Positions 34,274 through 44,248 of a stretch of 64,000 nt of DNA are shown here, piece after piece (within the stretch, counting starts at the first letter, position 1; every line of letters starts with the position of its first letter). The DNA comes from Mangifera indica (Eukaryota > Streptophyta > Magnoliopsida > Sapindales > Anacardiaceae). The notes beneath the pieces are model-generated. The model saw only the letters and a program-made list of their open reading frames with translations. It was not told the origin of the DNA and did not search any database. The DNA lies in contig NC_058137.1 of NCBI RefSeq assembly GCF_011075055.1, positions 10,029,463 through 10,093,462 of the forward strand. The letters run 5' to 3'. Made by a program: the position numbers and the translations under genes.

Positions 34274-34755
34274 GGGGGCGTTTGGTTTGAGTAATGTTTT
34301 TTTACCAAAATGAAAAGATTACCTTGAAAATAGATTATTTAGAAGATTACTGGGTATAAATGATTACTATGTTTGATAAAATTTGGTAGGTATAAATAAT
34401 TATTGTGTTTGGTTAAAGGTAATAAAATATTACTAATAAATTATTTTACTTAAATGCCCTCGAATATAATTATTTTTAAATATTTTTTATATTATTTGTT
34501 ATATTAATTAAAAATAAATTTATTTTTGTCTCAAAAAATTAATAAATAATAATATAATTATAATAAAATCAAGATTACCTTGGTAATCTTTAAATACCTA
34601 AGATGAATATGGTAATCAGATTACCACTTATATTACCTGTCACGTTAGTATTGGTAATAGAAGATTACTATAATATTTTATTACTGACAAACCAAACAAA
34701 GGAATAAAAAATAGATTACCAAGGTAATCTTTAAAAACTGAAACCAAATAGCCCC
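34274..34755. mobile_element. PIF/Harbinger (Tourist)-like MITE, copy 1
   Basis: Ends GGGGGCGTTTGGTTTGAG and, complemented, GGGGCTATTTGGTTTCAG. About 480 bp, very AT-rich, with no coding. The same element occurs inverted at 42144-42611 and partially near 55590. Comparison with the uninterrupted LTR at 43690 suggests insertion at TTA, which favours PIF/Harbinger; the superfamily assignment is tentative. Confidence 0.65.
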
Positions 34756-35089
34756 TCAAAGTAAATAAAACTTCTAAACAACTAGAAAACTAAAAATACT
34801 AGGAAACTAAACTTCAATTAAATTCTCTTGCTTTCTTTACATAAATTTTTGCCTAATCAAGTTTCCATTTCATATTTTAACAATTAAAAACATACCAAGG
34901 TTGTGCCATATCATTTCCCATGTGTTGGATGCTTTCCACATCATTTGTCATGTCATCCTTGATTGCCACATCATGCTTCTTACCTTTAGCTTGTGTCTTC
35001 AATGTTTTCAATGCTATCTAGCCTACCACATTCTTGTCATAGTCCTTTATTATAGGATCACATGTTTTTGTCTTCCATGGATCACATCA
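34756..35089 (-). repeat. LTR fragment (5' part) of the TRIM-like element, inverted
   Basis: The reverse complement matches the first 310 bp of the LTR at 43372-44248, from TGATGTGATYCATG (complement of about 35076-35089) to the MITE border at 34755. It stops where the MITE begins. Confidence 0.8.
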
Positions 35090-35671
35090 GGTGCACTTTC
35101 AAATCGTCTGAAAAAGGACTTACAGTTGTGCCATGGTGAACCTAGAGGGTCTCACCAATAAACCAAGCTTTTTAAATAAAGGATTAATTATCCAAGGATG
35201 GCTAGCACCTTCCAAAGGATAATGAAAATCATATAAAATGTTATGTGGGTGTAAAAATAACATGTTAAAAGTTGAGATGTTGGTGAGATGAAATTATGGT
35301 GTCTAAGGTATATTTTTCATATAAATGCATGGTAAGGCTTCAAATTATAGATTTATTGGGCCAAATAAGAATTTTGAAATTGCAAAATGGGTCACCATTA
35401 TATAAAGTGCATTTTAGTTCATTTTGAAAAAATATAAGCATTCTTGTAGTTTACTTTCTTTTACAAAACAAACTAAAAGCTCTCCCCTCTCTTTAAGACT
35501 TGGCTTGGAAGGTGTACTCCTTTGGCGGTTCTTCAAGTGAGGAGCTTAATCCATCATCCTATATCCCTATAGGAGGCAAAAGAGTAGGTAAACATTTCCT
35601 ACTTCTTTTATATGCCTTAATCATGCTTTGATTTTTGTTCTACCTACATGCATGACGTTCTTAGCATCTTC
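35090..35671 (+). repeat. Segment X, inverted copy of 45697-46273
   Basis: Runs from GGTGCACTTTCAAATCGTC to the GCATCTTC block. It matches the reverse complement of 45697-46273 throughout, including CTCCTATAGGGAT-type and AAGCTCCTCAC-type landmarks. It probably derives from a Ty3/gypsy LTR, on the strength of general resemblance only. No coding. Confidence 0.75.
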
Positions 35672-36176
35672 CTTTTTTAACCTAAAATTTTCAGTTTGAT
35701 GATACAACTTGTTCAATCAAAAAGAAACTAAGAGGTGGTGGGAAGAAAGTAAACCTATAATAAAGCAAATAAAGAAAAAGAATAGTGTAAGATGGGAAAG
35801 AAAAAAAAGGGGAAGAGAGGTTGAACACATAGTTATGCAAAAGAGGGAAAATTTGATAACAGTGTAAGAAAATAGGGCTAGAGACAAGGAAAAAAATAGA
35901 GTTAAAACTCATAAGCACTGACAGTTGTAGTCAAACACAATTGTATTGAGAGAATCCTATTATTTAGGGATCTCTAATAGTTTGTTTTTCCTTTGTAACT
36001 AGTCTTTGAAGATAGTGAAAGTAGTCAGCGGCGTCGAGGACGTAGGTACATTTACCGAATCTCGTAAATTCTTGTGTTCTCTTTCTTTTATTTTTCTGTA
36101 TTTTATTTTTTGCTTTAATTATTTATTATATTCAATAGCATAGAAGTTGTGTTTTGTATTGCCGTTGCACAACAAG

Positions 36177-36189
36177 TGGTATCAGAGCC
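36177..36189 (+). promoter_or_regulatory. Primer binding site, tRNA-iMet type
   Basis: TGGTATCAGAGCC starts 2 bp after the 5' LTR end at 36174. This is the standard copia primer site. Confidence 0.85.
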
Positions 36190-36444
36190 TAGGTTTAGGA
36201 CAGTGAGTAGCTATTTATATGGTTATGTGCATGTCTAGGAAAATGTTGTCTAAGGGGATTGGTTTTTAAGGAGGTTTTGTCCCCACCAATTTTTCCTTGG
36301 TACTTTCCTGGTGCATATATTATCATTTTTGGGCACTTACTACTATCCTAGGTTATAGTAATTATGTTTTAGCTATTGAATATAAATTTGTGAAACTTGG
36401 TTATTTGAAAAACTATATACCAAGTAAATCATAGTCAGCAGAAA

Positions 36445-37690
36445 ATGGCATCGACATCAACAAAGACAATTGTGACAACCGCAAAAATTGATGTGAAAAA
36501 ATTTGATAGCCGCAACAATTTTGGCTTGTGGCAATGTAAGGTGATGGACGCCTTGTGTCAAGAAAATCTTGATGTAGCTCTGGAGGAGGAAAAACCAGAG
36601 AAGATGGATGACAAAGACTGGGTGAGGATCAACCGTCAAGCTTGTGGTACAATTCGTACGTGTCTTTGTAAGGAGCAGAAATATCCATTTATGAAAGAGA
36701 CGTCTGCAAGTAAAATGTAGAAGACGTTAGAAAACAAGTATATGAAGAAGAGCAATAAGAATAGACTTTATTTGAAGAAGAGACTATTTCGTCTTCAGTT
36801 GAAACTTGGTACAAGTATAAGTGATCATATTGATACTTTTAACCAGTTGATAGCTGATTTACTAAACCTGGATGAAACCTTCAAAGATGAAGATAAAGTA
36901 ATACTTCTACTAGGATCTCTTCCTGAAGAATTGGATCATTTGAGCATTACATTACTTCATGGAAAAGAGAAAGTGACTTACGATGAGGTATGTGCTGCTT
37001 TAAATAATAATGAAATTTGAAAGAAAGATCAACAAGAGAATAGAGAGACAACTATTGAAGCCCTTACTGCAAGAGGACGAAGTCAAAGTCGAAAGCAAGA
37101 AAGAAGGGGTAGATCTCAGAAAAGACCTAGTAAAGATGAATATGCTTTCTGTCGAGAGAAGGGACATTGGAAGAAAGATTGTCTGAAGTTATAAAGGAAA
37201 GATAAAGGGAAGACCAAAGTTGCTTCATGTGTAGGTGAAATTGAAGAAGATGAGTCAGATTTTGCTCTAGTAAGTCTACCAACAACATCTTAGTATGATG
37301 AATGGCTTCTAGATTTAGGTTGCACTTATCATATGTGTCCACACAAGGAATAGTTTTTCAATTATGAAAAACTAAATGGTGGAGTTGTTTTCATGGGTAA
37401 TGATAGTCCTTGCAAAATTGAGGGGATAGGTTTAATCCGTTTAAAGAATCATGATGGATCAACTAGAGTTCTGACAGACATTCGACATGTACCACAGTTG
37501 AAGAAAAATCTCATTTCTTTGGGAGTTTTGGAATCCAAAGGCTTCAAGGTGTTAATACAAGATGGAGTCTTGAAAGTTATTTCTAGTGCTCTTGTAGTGA
37601 TGAAAGGTACAAGAAGAAATAACTTGTATTATTATAATGGTGGTACAGTTTTTGGATTAGCAGCTACAATTTTTGGATTGTTGAAATAAG
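36445..37690 (+). pseudogene. copia gag-protease-preintegrase frame with five in-frame stops
   Basis: One reading frame runs the whole length with no frameshift. The gag part starts MASTSTKTIVTTAKIDVKKF and has the family block NFGLWQCKVMDAL. It continues with LYLKKRLFRLQLKLGTSISD and FKDEDKVILLLGSLPEELDH. A zinc-knuckle remnant FCREKGHWKKDC (about 37146-37181) has lost its first Cys. The protease site reads LDLGCTYHM (about 37309-37335), where D-S-G is expected. The C-terminal part (GSTRVLTDIRHVPQLKKNLI, NLYYYNGGTV) is the GAG-pre-integrase region. Stops: 36718 TAG, 37018 TGA, 37192 TAA, 37291 TAG, 37351 TAG. Inactive. Confidence 0.85.
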
Positions 37691-38089
37691 TGGCTCTTTA
37701 TGTCCCACATTTATTAATTTAATCTCTTTGTATTTTACTAAAGCTATAAATAGAGGCTTTAGTTATAGTTCAAAATCATCCCTAAGACAGTTGTAGTAAA
37801 AAACAATTGTATTGAGATAATCCTATTATTTAGGGATCTCTAATAATTTGTTTTTCCTTTGTAACTATTCTTTGAAGATAGTGAAAGTAGTCAGCGGCGC
37901 CGAGGACGTAGGTACATTTACCAAACCTCGTAAATTCTTGTGTTCTCTTTCTTTTATTTTTTGACATTTTATTTTCTGCTTTAATTATTTATTATATTCA
38001 ATAGCATAAAAGTTGTGTTTTGTATTTCCGCTACACAACAGTTGTAGCTGAAGTTTTTGAAAGATAAGGGAACAATTGAATAAGTAAAA

Positions 38090-38329
38090 AAAAAAAAACT
38101 TAAGTAGGGTAGAGTAGGTTTTCAAAAGAGAAAATTATTGGTTTTTCAAATTAAGTAGGGAAAGGAGATAAAATTTTACTTTTTTTTTAAATATTATTGG
38201 TTAAATAACAGTTATACCTTTGTTATAAGTAACTGTAACTACTAACGATCAAGAATTTAGATTTTTCAAAATTAGCAGGTGAGATTTTGTCAATGGACTA
38301 AATCTTGAGTGAGAATAAGTCTTTTGGCC
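38090..38329. mobile_element. Foldback MULE-type MITE, copy d, right arm only
   Basis: Right end GAGTGAGAATAAGTCTTTTGGCC (to 38329), preceded by the typical arm sequence (TTAAATAACAGTTATACC...). The left half is missing; the fragment starts at a poly-A run just right of the copia 3' LTR. Confidence 0.65.
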
Positions 38330-38679
38330 TTTTTTTTTTTTTGTCAAGGAGTTAGGCTGGTTTTGAATTTATAGGGTAGAAATTTGACTCATCCCAAAGA
38401 TTACCCGAAAAAATAATTTAATTGCATTTTAAAAGGGCCTAGTTATTATTTACTATTTAAGGTATGATAAAATGATATATTTTCACTTTTTAAATATGAA
38501 AAACTTTTTTTTCATTCATCTTTTAAAGTTAGCTATTAATTTTTTATTTAATTTATGACAAATAAAGTGTATTTAGGTTATTTTATTCAAATATATATTA
38601 TGATAGCAGTATAATCAACTATTATTTTGTCTACAATGTCTAAAATATTATAACACCTATGCAAATTGAGATATAACTA

Positions 38680-40195
38680 GCATTGTTTGCAAAATCAAAC
38701 TGGATCGATAGGACCATGAACCGGTGGTTTAAACGGTTATTTTAAAAGAAAAAACTATTTGTGTAAATTTTCATATTGGGCCGCGGGTGAATCGACAATT
38801 CATAACTGGTTTTCAGTTTTTTGTGATTCACCTACTGCTTGGTTCAAATGAGTTGAAATTTAAAAAAAAAAAATCACAAATTGCAAATGTTCTTCTTTTG
38901 CCCTTAGTAGCCAACTTCTTTTGCCGAAATCTTCACTATGAATCACTCACTCAAATGAAATCTTTTTGCCTCCATAATTCGTCTGGACATTTCTGTGCCT
39001 TCCCTGCCTTTCCTTTCTTTGGAGAGAATTTATTCCTACTGTTCTCCAACCTTTTGTCCTTATGTTTCCTGGTCTTTATGGAGTCTCTTTTCTAGTTGTT
39101 GGTGTCTTTGTTGTATTGGTTCTGCTGAGTTTCTTCTCTTGAATTCTCTTGCTTGTGTTTAATCATAAATCTCCATTCTCTATGTCTACATTTGCCTCCA
39201 ACTTGCACAAATCTTTACACTGTTTCATTATCATAGTTTAGTTTAGTTAAGCTCACTTAAAGTTTAGTTAATTTGAAGTGTCGTCACATCTAGACAACAC
39301 AACGAAGGATGACAAAGTGTCATCTTTTGTTGCATCTTCCAAATGCGACGACGACAATCATCATCCTTCGTGGTGGTTGGGTGACTATCCTTCATTGTCA
39401 GATTTAGAAGATTGGTGGAAAGCGTCGATCGATGGTTAGAATGGTGGTGACAAGAGAAGCTAAACAAACCATAGAGGTGAAATATAAACTTTTCAAACTT
39501 TCAGAATGGGGGGTGAAATGTTAGTTTTTAAAACCTGGGAAAAAATGGTATTAACTTTTAAAAATTTAGGGTTTAGTGATAAAACAATGATTTTACGCTA
39601 ACTTATAACTGAAAATTGTAATAACAACTAACTCATAGGTGGGTATTTGAGTTTTTCATCTGTTATAGGTATGTTTTTTAGATTAAGGTAAAACTTGGAT
39701 GGGAAATAGTCTGTTGGCCTTAATTGATAGAAAAATGTAGGACACTGTAAGAAAATAATAAACCAATAGGTTTTGAGGTTTTGATGCTAATTCTAATGGC
39801 TATTTCGTAAGAAATGAATCATAATATTTTTATTGTGTGTAATATTGTTTGTTTATTTCAACGGCATATATAATTTCCTTGCCATATTATGTTTAATTTA
39901 CACATGAAATCTGGAACAGCCTAAATAATTGAACATTGAACCCGTGTAATGATTTTATGAGTTAAAATTTTAACCATGTTAACTCTCTAAATTCTGAAAC
40001 ATGGTAGGATGTACCTGTCTTCCTTTTTATTTTATACATAGTTGAACATATAATCAAATCAAAATTTTTTAGGTTTTTATATAAAATTGAAAATTCGATT
40101 GGACCATCTGGTCAAAATGGTTGAAATGGTTCAACTAGAATCGGACCACAAAATGGTTCATATTTTGATTTGGTTTTTAAAACCTTGATAAATAA
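38680..40195. mobile_element. Possible hAT-type non-autonomous element, with nested MITE
   Basis: The left part (GCAAAATCAAACTGGATC, then ACCATGAACCGGTGG, 38690-38740) and the right part (ATTTTGATTTGGTTTTTAAAACC, with GGACCATCTGG and CGGACCACAAAATGG, 40090-40190) carry the GGACC/CCGG-rich inverted subterminal sequence common in plant hAT-like elements. Foldback copy e lies inside. I could not confirm an 8-bp target duplication. Confidence 0.35.
39240..39719. mobile_element. Foldback MULE-type MITE, copy e, left end missing
   Basis: Right end GGATGGGAAATAGTCTGTTGGCC (to 39719) with the typical right arm and a GAC-rich centre (39290-39450). The left terminal repeat was not found. Confidence 0.6.
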
Positions 40196-40738
40196 TATTA
40201 CGAGACTTTAAATATATACCTATTTTTAAAAACTTACTGAAGGCAAATGAATATTTTTTCATCTTATTTTGAAAATTATCAAATTCTCTCCCTATATATT
40301 TAAAATAAAATTATAATCCTAATAGTTTGTAATATAACATTTACCTTTACTTTGTTGCATTTTGTACAATTTTAAAGAAGTGTAACTTTCATTTTCTAAA
40401 TTAGGGATATTTTAATTTAAAAATTCGAAAAAAATCCAATTTTTTAAATTAGATGAGCAATTTTTTGTTTTTAACTATTTTATAAAAAAAATTAATAGAC
40501 AAGTGTTTTTTAAAAGTTAAAATTGTGTACATATTTTTAATACACAATTGAATACACAAATAATTTATAATTAAATGATTAAGTAATTTTAAATTAAAAA
40601 TAAAGTAACACTTTATATAATATATATATATACACACACACACTTACTCATATATTTAAAAAATCTCTACACTTGAGAATTTCTCAACTTAATAAGTGGC
40701 ATTGTCATCTTCAAACCTTGTGCTTAAAAAAAAAAAAA

Positions 40739-41454
40739 GCCAAAAGACAAATTCCCACCCAAGGTTTAGTGTATTTACAAATTTCCACTCCAAAGTTTAA
40801 AAAACTCAAATACTTATCTATAAGTTGTTAAACTTAACAAAATTTATTAGTTTTAAAGGTAAAATTGTTATTTAATTAATGATATTAAAAAAATAAAATT
40901 TTATCTAATTTTCCTCTCAAAACCCTAAAAACTATCAATTTCCCTCAAGCTTAAGTTTATATTTTCCCCTTGCTGGGTTTAGAGTCTCTCTAGCGCTCTC
41001 TCCCTTCCTCTACGACCTCTCGCTCTAGTGACGGACTCAACACTCTCTCCCTATTACGAGAACAAACATCTTCATCAAAGACAAATATGTCTTCTTTGTT
41101 GTTGATGACGAAACATCTTTATTGACAACGAAGAGTTTGTTGTCAGAGAAGAGAGAGAGCGTCGAGTCTGCTACCAAAGGGAGAGATCACCAGAGAAACT
41201 TTAAACCTAGCATAAGGGAAATGCAACTTTTTAAAATTTAAATCTAAAAAAAATTATTTGTTTTTAAGGTTTTAAGAGGAAAAATGAGATAATGTTTTAT
41301 TTTTTTTAATGTTATTAGTTAAATAATAATTTTATCCTTAAAGCTAATAGATTTTGTTAATTTTAATAATATATAAGTGGGTATTTAAGTTTTTAAAACT
41401 TTACAAATAAAAATTTAAAAATACACTAAACTTTGGATAAAAAGAAGTCTTTTG
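40739..41454. mobile_element. Foldback MULE-type MITE, copy f
   Basis: Left end GCCAAAAGACAAATTCCCACCC (40739). The right end ...AAAGAAGTCTTTTG (to about 41454) has lost the final GCC. Both flanks are poly-A, so a 9-bp duplication AAAAAAAAA is possible but not diagnostic. Centre with inverted GACGAA-type motifs (41050-41150). Confidence 0.65.
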
Positions 41455-41800
41455 AAAAAAAAAAAAAAGTCTGAATAAGAAGGGCATTAGGACCAAGTCA
41501 GCCCAAGCGATTGACAAAAATCTGTACCACCAACCGTTCAATTTATCATTTTTAAAATTGAATTTATCATAAGGATAATATTTTATTGATTAATATTATA
41601 GACATGAAGTGTACGGATTGAGACTTTCATACAAATCGACGTGCCTTTTTGATCTGTGGGTCTTTCCAAATTTTTTTTTGGGTAATTTTATACTTACCTT
41701 TGCATAATTGCATCTCTTTCATCTCTTCTCCAGGAAGTTGTCTTTTTCCTTTTCTATTTTACCTCTTAAGAAAACAGCATAGGAAGCCAACTATTTATAT

Positions 41801-42062
41801 TATTATTATTATCATCAAAGAGACCAATTTTTCATATGAACCGGATTTTTTAATTTTTTATTACAAACACCAAACTTATATTTTGTTGTATATAAACGGA
41901 TCTAATCTTTAATGTCAATAAAAGTTATTAACATGAATTTTTGTTTTACTATTATTATATTATTAAAGAGACCAATTTTTTCTTCAGAACGGATTTTTTA
42001 ATTTTTTATTATAAACACCAAACTTTAACGTCAATACAAGTTATTGACATGAATTTTTGTTC
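41801..42062. repeat. Imperfect tandem duplication
   Basis: A block containing AAAGAGACCAATTTTTC, CGGATTTTTTAATTTTTTATTA, CACCAAACTT and CATGAATTTTTGTT occurs twice, at about 41815-41947 and 41964-42062. The second copy lacks an internal stretch of about 35 bp. No function inferred. Confidence 0.7.
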
Positions 42063-42143
42063 CAATTTAAAAGTAATGATCATGATAATTTTGTATAGGT
42101 TTAAGCAATTTAAGAGTTGACATGGATTATCTTACTATCAGGG

Positions 42144-42611
42144 CCGTTTGGTTTCAGTTTTTAAATATTACCTTAGTAATCTATTTTTTATTCCCTTGTT
42201 TGGTTTGTCAGTAATAAAATATTACAGTAATCTTCTATTACCAATGCTTACATGACAGGTAATATAGGTGGTAATTTGATTACCACATTCACCTTAGATA
42301 TTTAAATATTACTTAGGTAATATTGATTTTATTATAATTATATTATTATTTATTAATTTTTTGAGACAAAAATAAATTTATTTTTAATTAATATGACAAA
42401 TAATATAAAAAATATTTAAAAATAATTATATTCAAGGGCATTTAAGTAAAATAATTTATTAGTAATCTTTTATTACCTTTAACCAAACACAATAATTATT
42501 TATACCTACCAAAATTTATCAAACATAGTAATCATTTATACCTAGTAATCTTCTAAATAATTATCTTCAAGGTAATCTTTCTATTTTGGTAATAAAATAT
42601 TACCAAACCAA
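42144..42611. mobile_element. PIF/Harbinger (Tourist)-like MITE, copy 2 (inverted relative to copy 1)
   Basis: The reverse complement of 34274-34755 with many substitutions. Ends GGGCCGTTTGGTTTCAG and CCAAACGCCCC. The right flank is TTAAGAG, which matches the uninterrupted LTR sequence (GTTTTAAGAG at 43683-43692), so this MITE sits within an LTR. Confidence 0.7.
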
Positions 42612-44248
42612 ACGCCCCTTAAGAGTCTTAGTTTTATTTTCTTTAGGAATTATAATTACATCAGGATTATTATTTAAGATTATTATTATCTTATTTAGAT
42701 TGTTATTATCCTAGAAATGACACTTGTTATTACCCTATTTAGACTAAGGTTATAAATAATCATGTAACCTTGGGATAGAGGATACACAATGACTTAATGA
42801 AATTGTGAGATCTTTATCTTGGTTCTTTTGAGAACACATGAACTTATCAAGAATATTTTCTTGTAACATTCAAATATAACTTATCACTCACTTTCTTTTC
42901 TATTCTAGAGTGTGACGTCAACTTATACCCTTGGTTCATGTCAATTATAGACATCGGGTTATTGTTTTTATACTTTTGGTTCATGTCAATTATAGGCATT
43001 GGGTCAAGGTCTTCTTTAATTTAAAATCTGATTTAGCTTTTCTAGGTTCCTAGCTTCTTTGCTTGTGTGTAAGGTCTCATAGTTCATCTGTGAGGTTCAC
43101 ATCAGTTTGGTATCAAAGCTCAACTCTAAATCAGAAAAAAAAAAGAAATAAATAATGAAAAAAAAGAAATAAATGAAATAAAAAAAAAACCAATTCAAAG
43201 TGTGCAAGCATAAGTGATTGAATGATTTTTTTTTGGAGAGTGAAGCACTCGAGGGAGTGTGTGAGGTCCTTTCTAACATATTTTGTAGGTTACAATCATG
43301 TCATCAAGCCAAAATAAAAGTTTCACTAAAAGTGACGATTTGAGGACAAATTATTTTAAAGAGAGGGGGAATGATGTGATTCATGCAAGACTAAAAACAT
43401 GTGCTCCAATAATGAAAGACTATGACAAGAATGTGATAGGTTGGATAGCACTGAAAACATTGAAGACACAAACTAAAGGTAAGAATGATGATGTGACAGT
43501 CAAGGATGACATGGCAAATGACGTAGAAAGCATCAAACACATGGGAAATGATGTAGCACAACCTTGGTGATGTTTTTACTTGTTAAAATATGAAATGGAA
43601 CTTGGTTAGGCAAAAATTCATGTGAAGAAAGCAAGAGAATTTAATTGAAGTTTAGTTTTCTTGTTGTTTAGGATTTTTATTTGTTTTAAGAGTCTTAGTT
43701 TTATTTTCTTTAGGAATTATAATTACATTAGGATTATTATTTAAGTTATTATTATCTTATTTAGATTATTATTATCCTTAAGATTAAGATTGTTATTATC
43801 CTAGAAATGATATTTGTTATTATCCTATTTAGACTAAGGCAATAAATAATCATTTAACCCTGGATAGAGGATCCACAGTGGCTTAATGAAATTGTGAGAT
43901 CTTTTATCTTGATTTTTTTGAGAACTTATAAATTTATCAAAAATGTTTTCTTGTGACGTTCAAATATGACTTATCACTCTCTTTATTTTGTATTCTAGAG
44001 TATGACATCAACTTATACCTTTGGTTCATGTCAGTTATAAACATTGGGTCATTGTTTTTATACTTTTGGTTCATGATTATTCATAATCATTGGGTCAAAG
44101 GCTTTTATACTTTTGATTCGTGCCAATTGTAGGCATTGGGTCAAAGTTTTCTTTAATTTAAAATCTAATTTAGCTTTTCTGGGTTCCTGGTTCCTGGCTT
44201 CCTTGCTTACATGTAGGGTCTCATAGTTCAATTGTGAGATTCACATCA
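42612..44248 (+). mobile_element. TRIM-like non-autonomous LTR retrotransposon
   Basis: Partial 5' LTR (42612-43104, its first part replaced by a MITE), primer site (43107-43119), interior of only about 267 bp, polypurine tract (GAGAGGGGGAA, 43361-43371) and full 3' LTR (43372-44248, 877 bp). LTR ends form a perfect 8-bp inverted repeat, TGATGTGA...TCACATCA. The interior has a short frame containing DLRTNYFKERGND just before the LTR, resembling the very end of a gypsy pol frame. No other coding. The LTRs are longer than the interior, as in TRIM/SMART-type derivatives. No matching target duplication found (right flank AAACT). Confidence 0.75.
43107..43119 (+). promoter_or_regulatory. Primer binding site of TRIM-like element
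   Basis: TTGGTATCAAAGC follows the 5' LTR end (43104) by 2 bp and differs by one base from the tRNA-iMet-complementary TTGGTATCAGAGC. Confidence 0.7.

Larger units (their letters stand above)
35919..38040 (+). mobile_element. Internally deleted Ty1/copia element
   Basis: A 5' LTR truncated on its left (35919-36174) and a full 3' LTR (37691-38040, starting TGGCTCTTTATGTCCC and ending CTACACAACA) share long identical runs. The primer site TGGTATCAGAGCC (36177-36189) is complementary to initiator tRNA-Met. Between them is one frame covering gag, zinc knuckle, protease and the GAG-pre-integrase region. The 3' LTR follows at once, so integrase, RT and RNase H are deleted. The missing left part of the 5' LTR (about 95 bp) leaves the left border and target duplication unresolved. 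Confidence 0.85.

Noticed and set aside
34274..34755. MITE as a hAT element
   Set aside because: The junction with the uninterrupted LTR suggests a 3-bp TTA target, and the ends are GGGGC...GCCCC, favouring PIF/Harbinger; no 8-bp duplication was seen.
41649..41912. 87-codon plus-strand frame
   Set aside because: AT-rich sequence including an (ATT)n run and a tandem duplication; no conserved motif.
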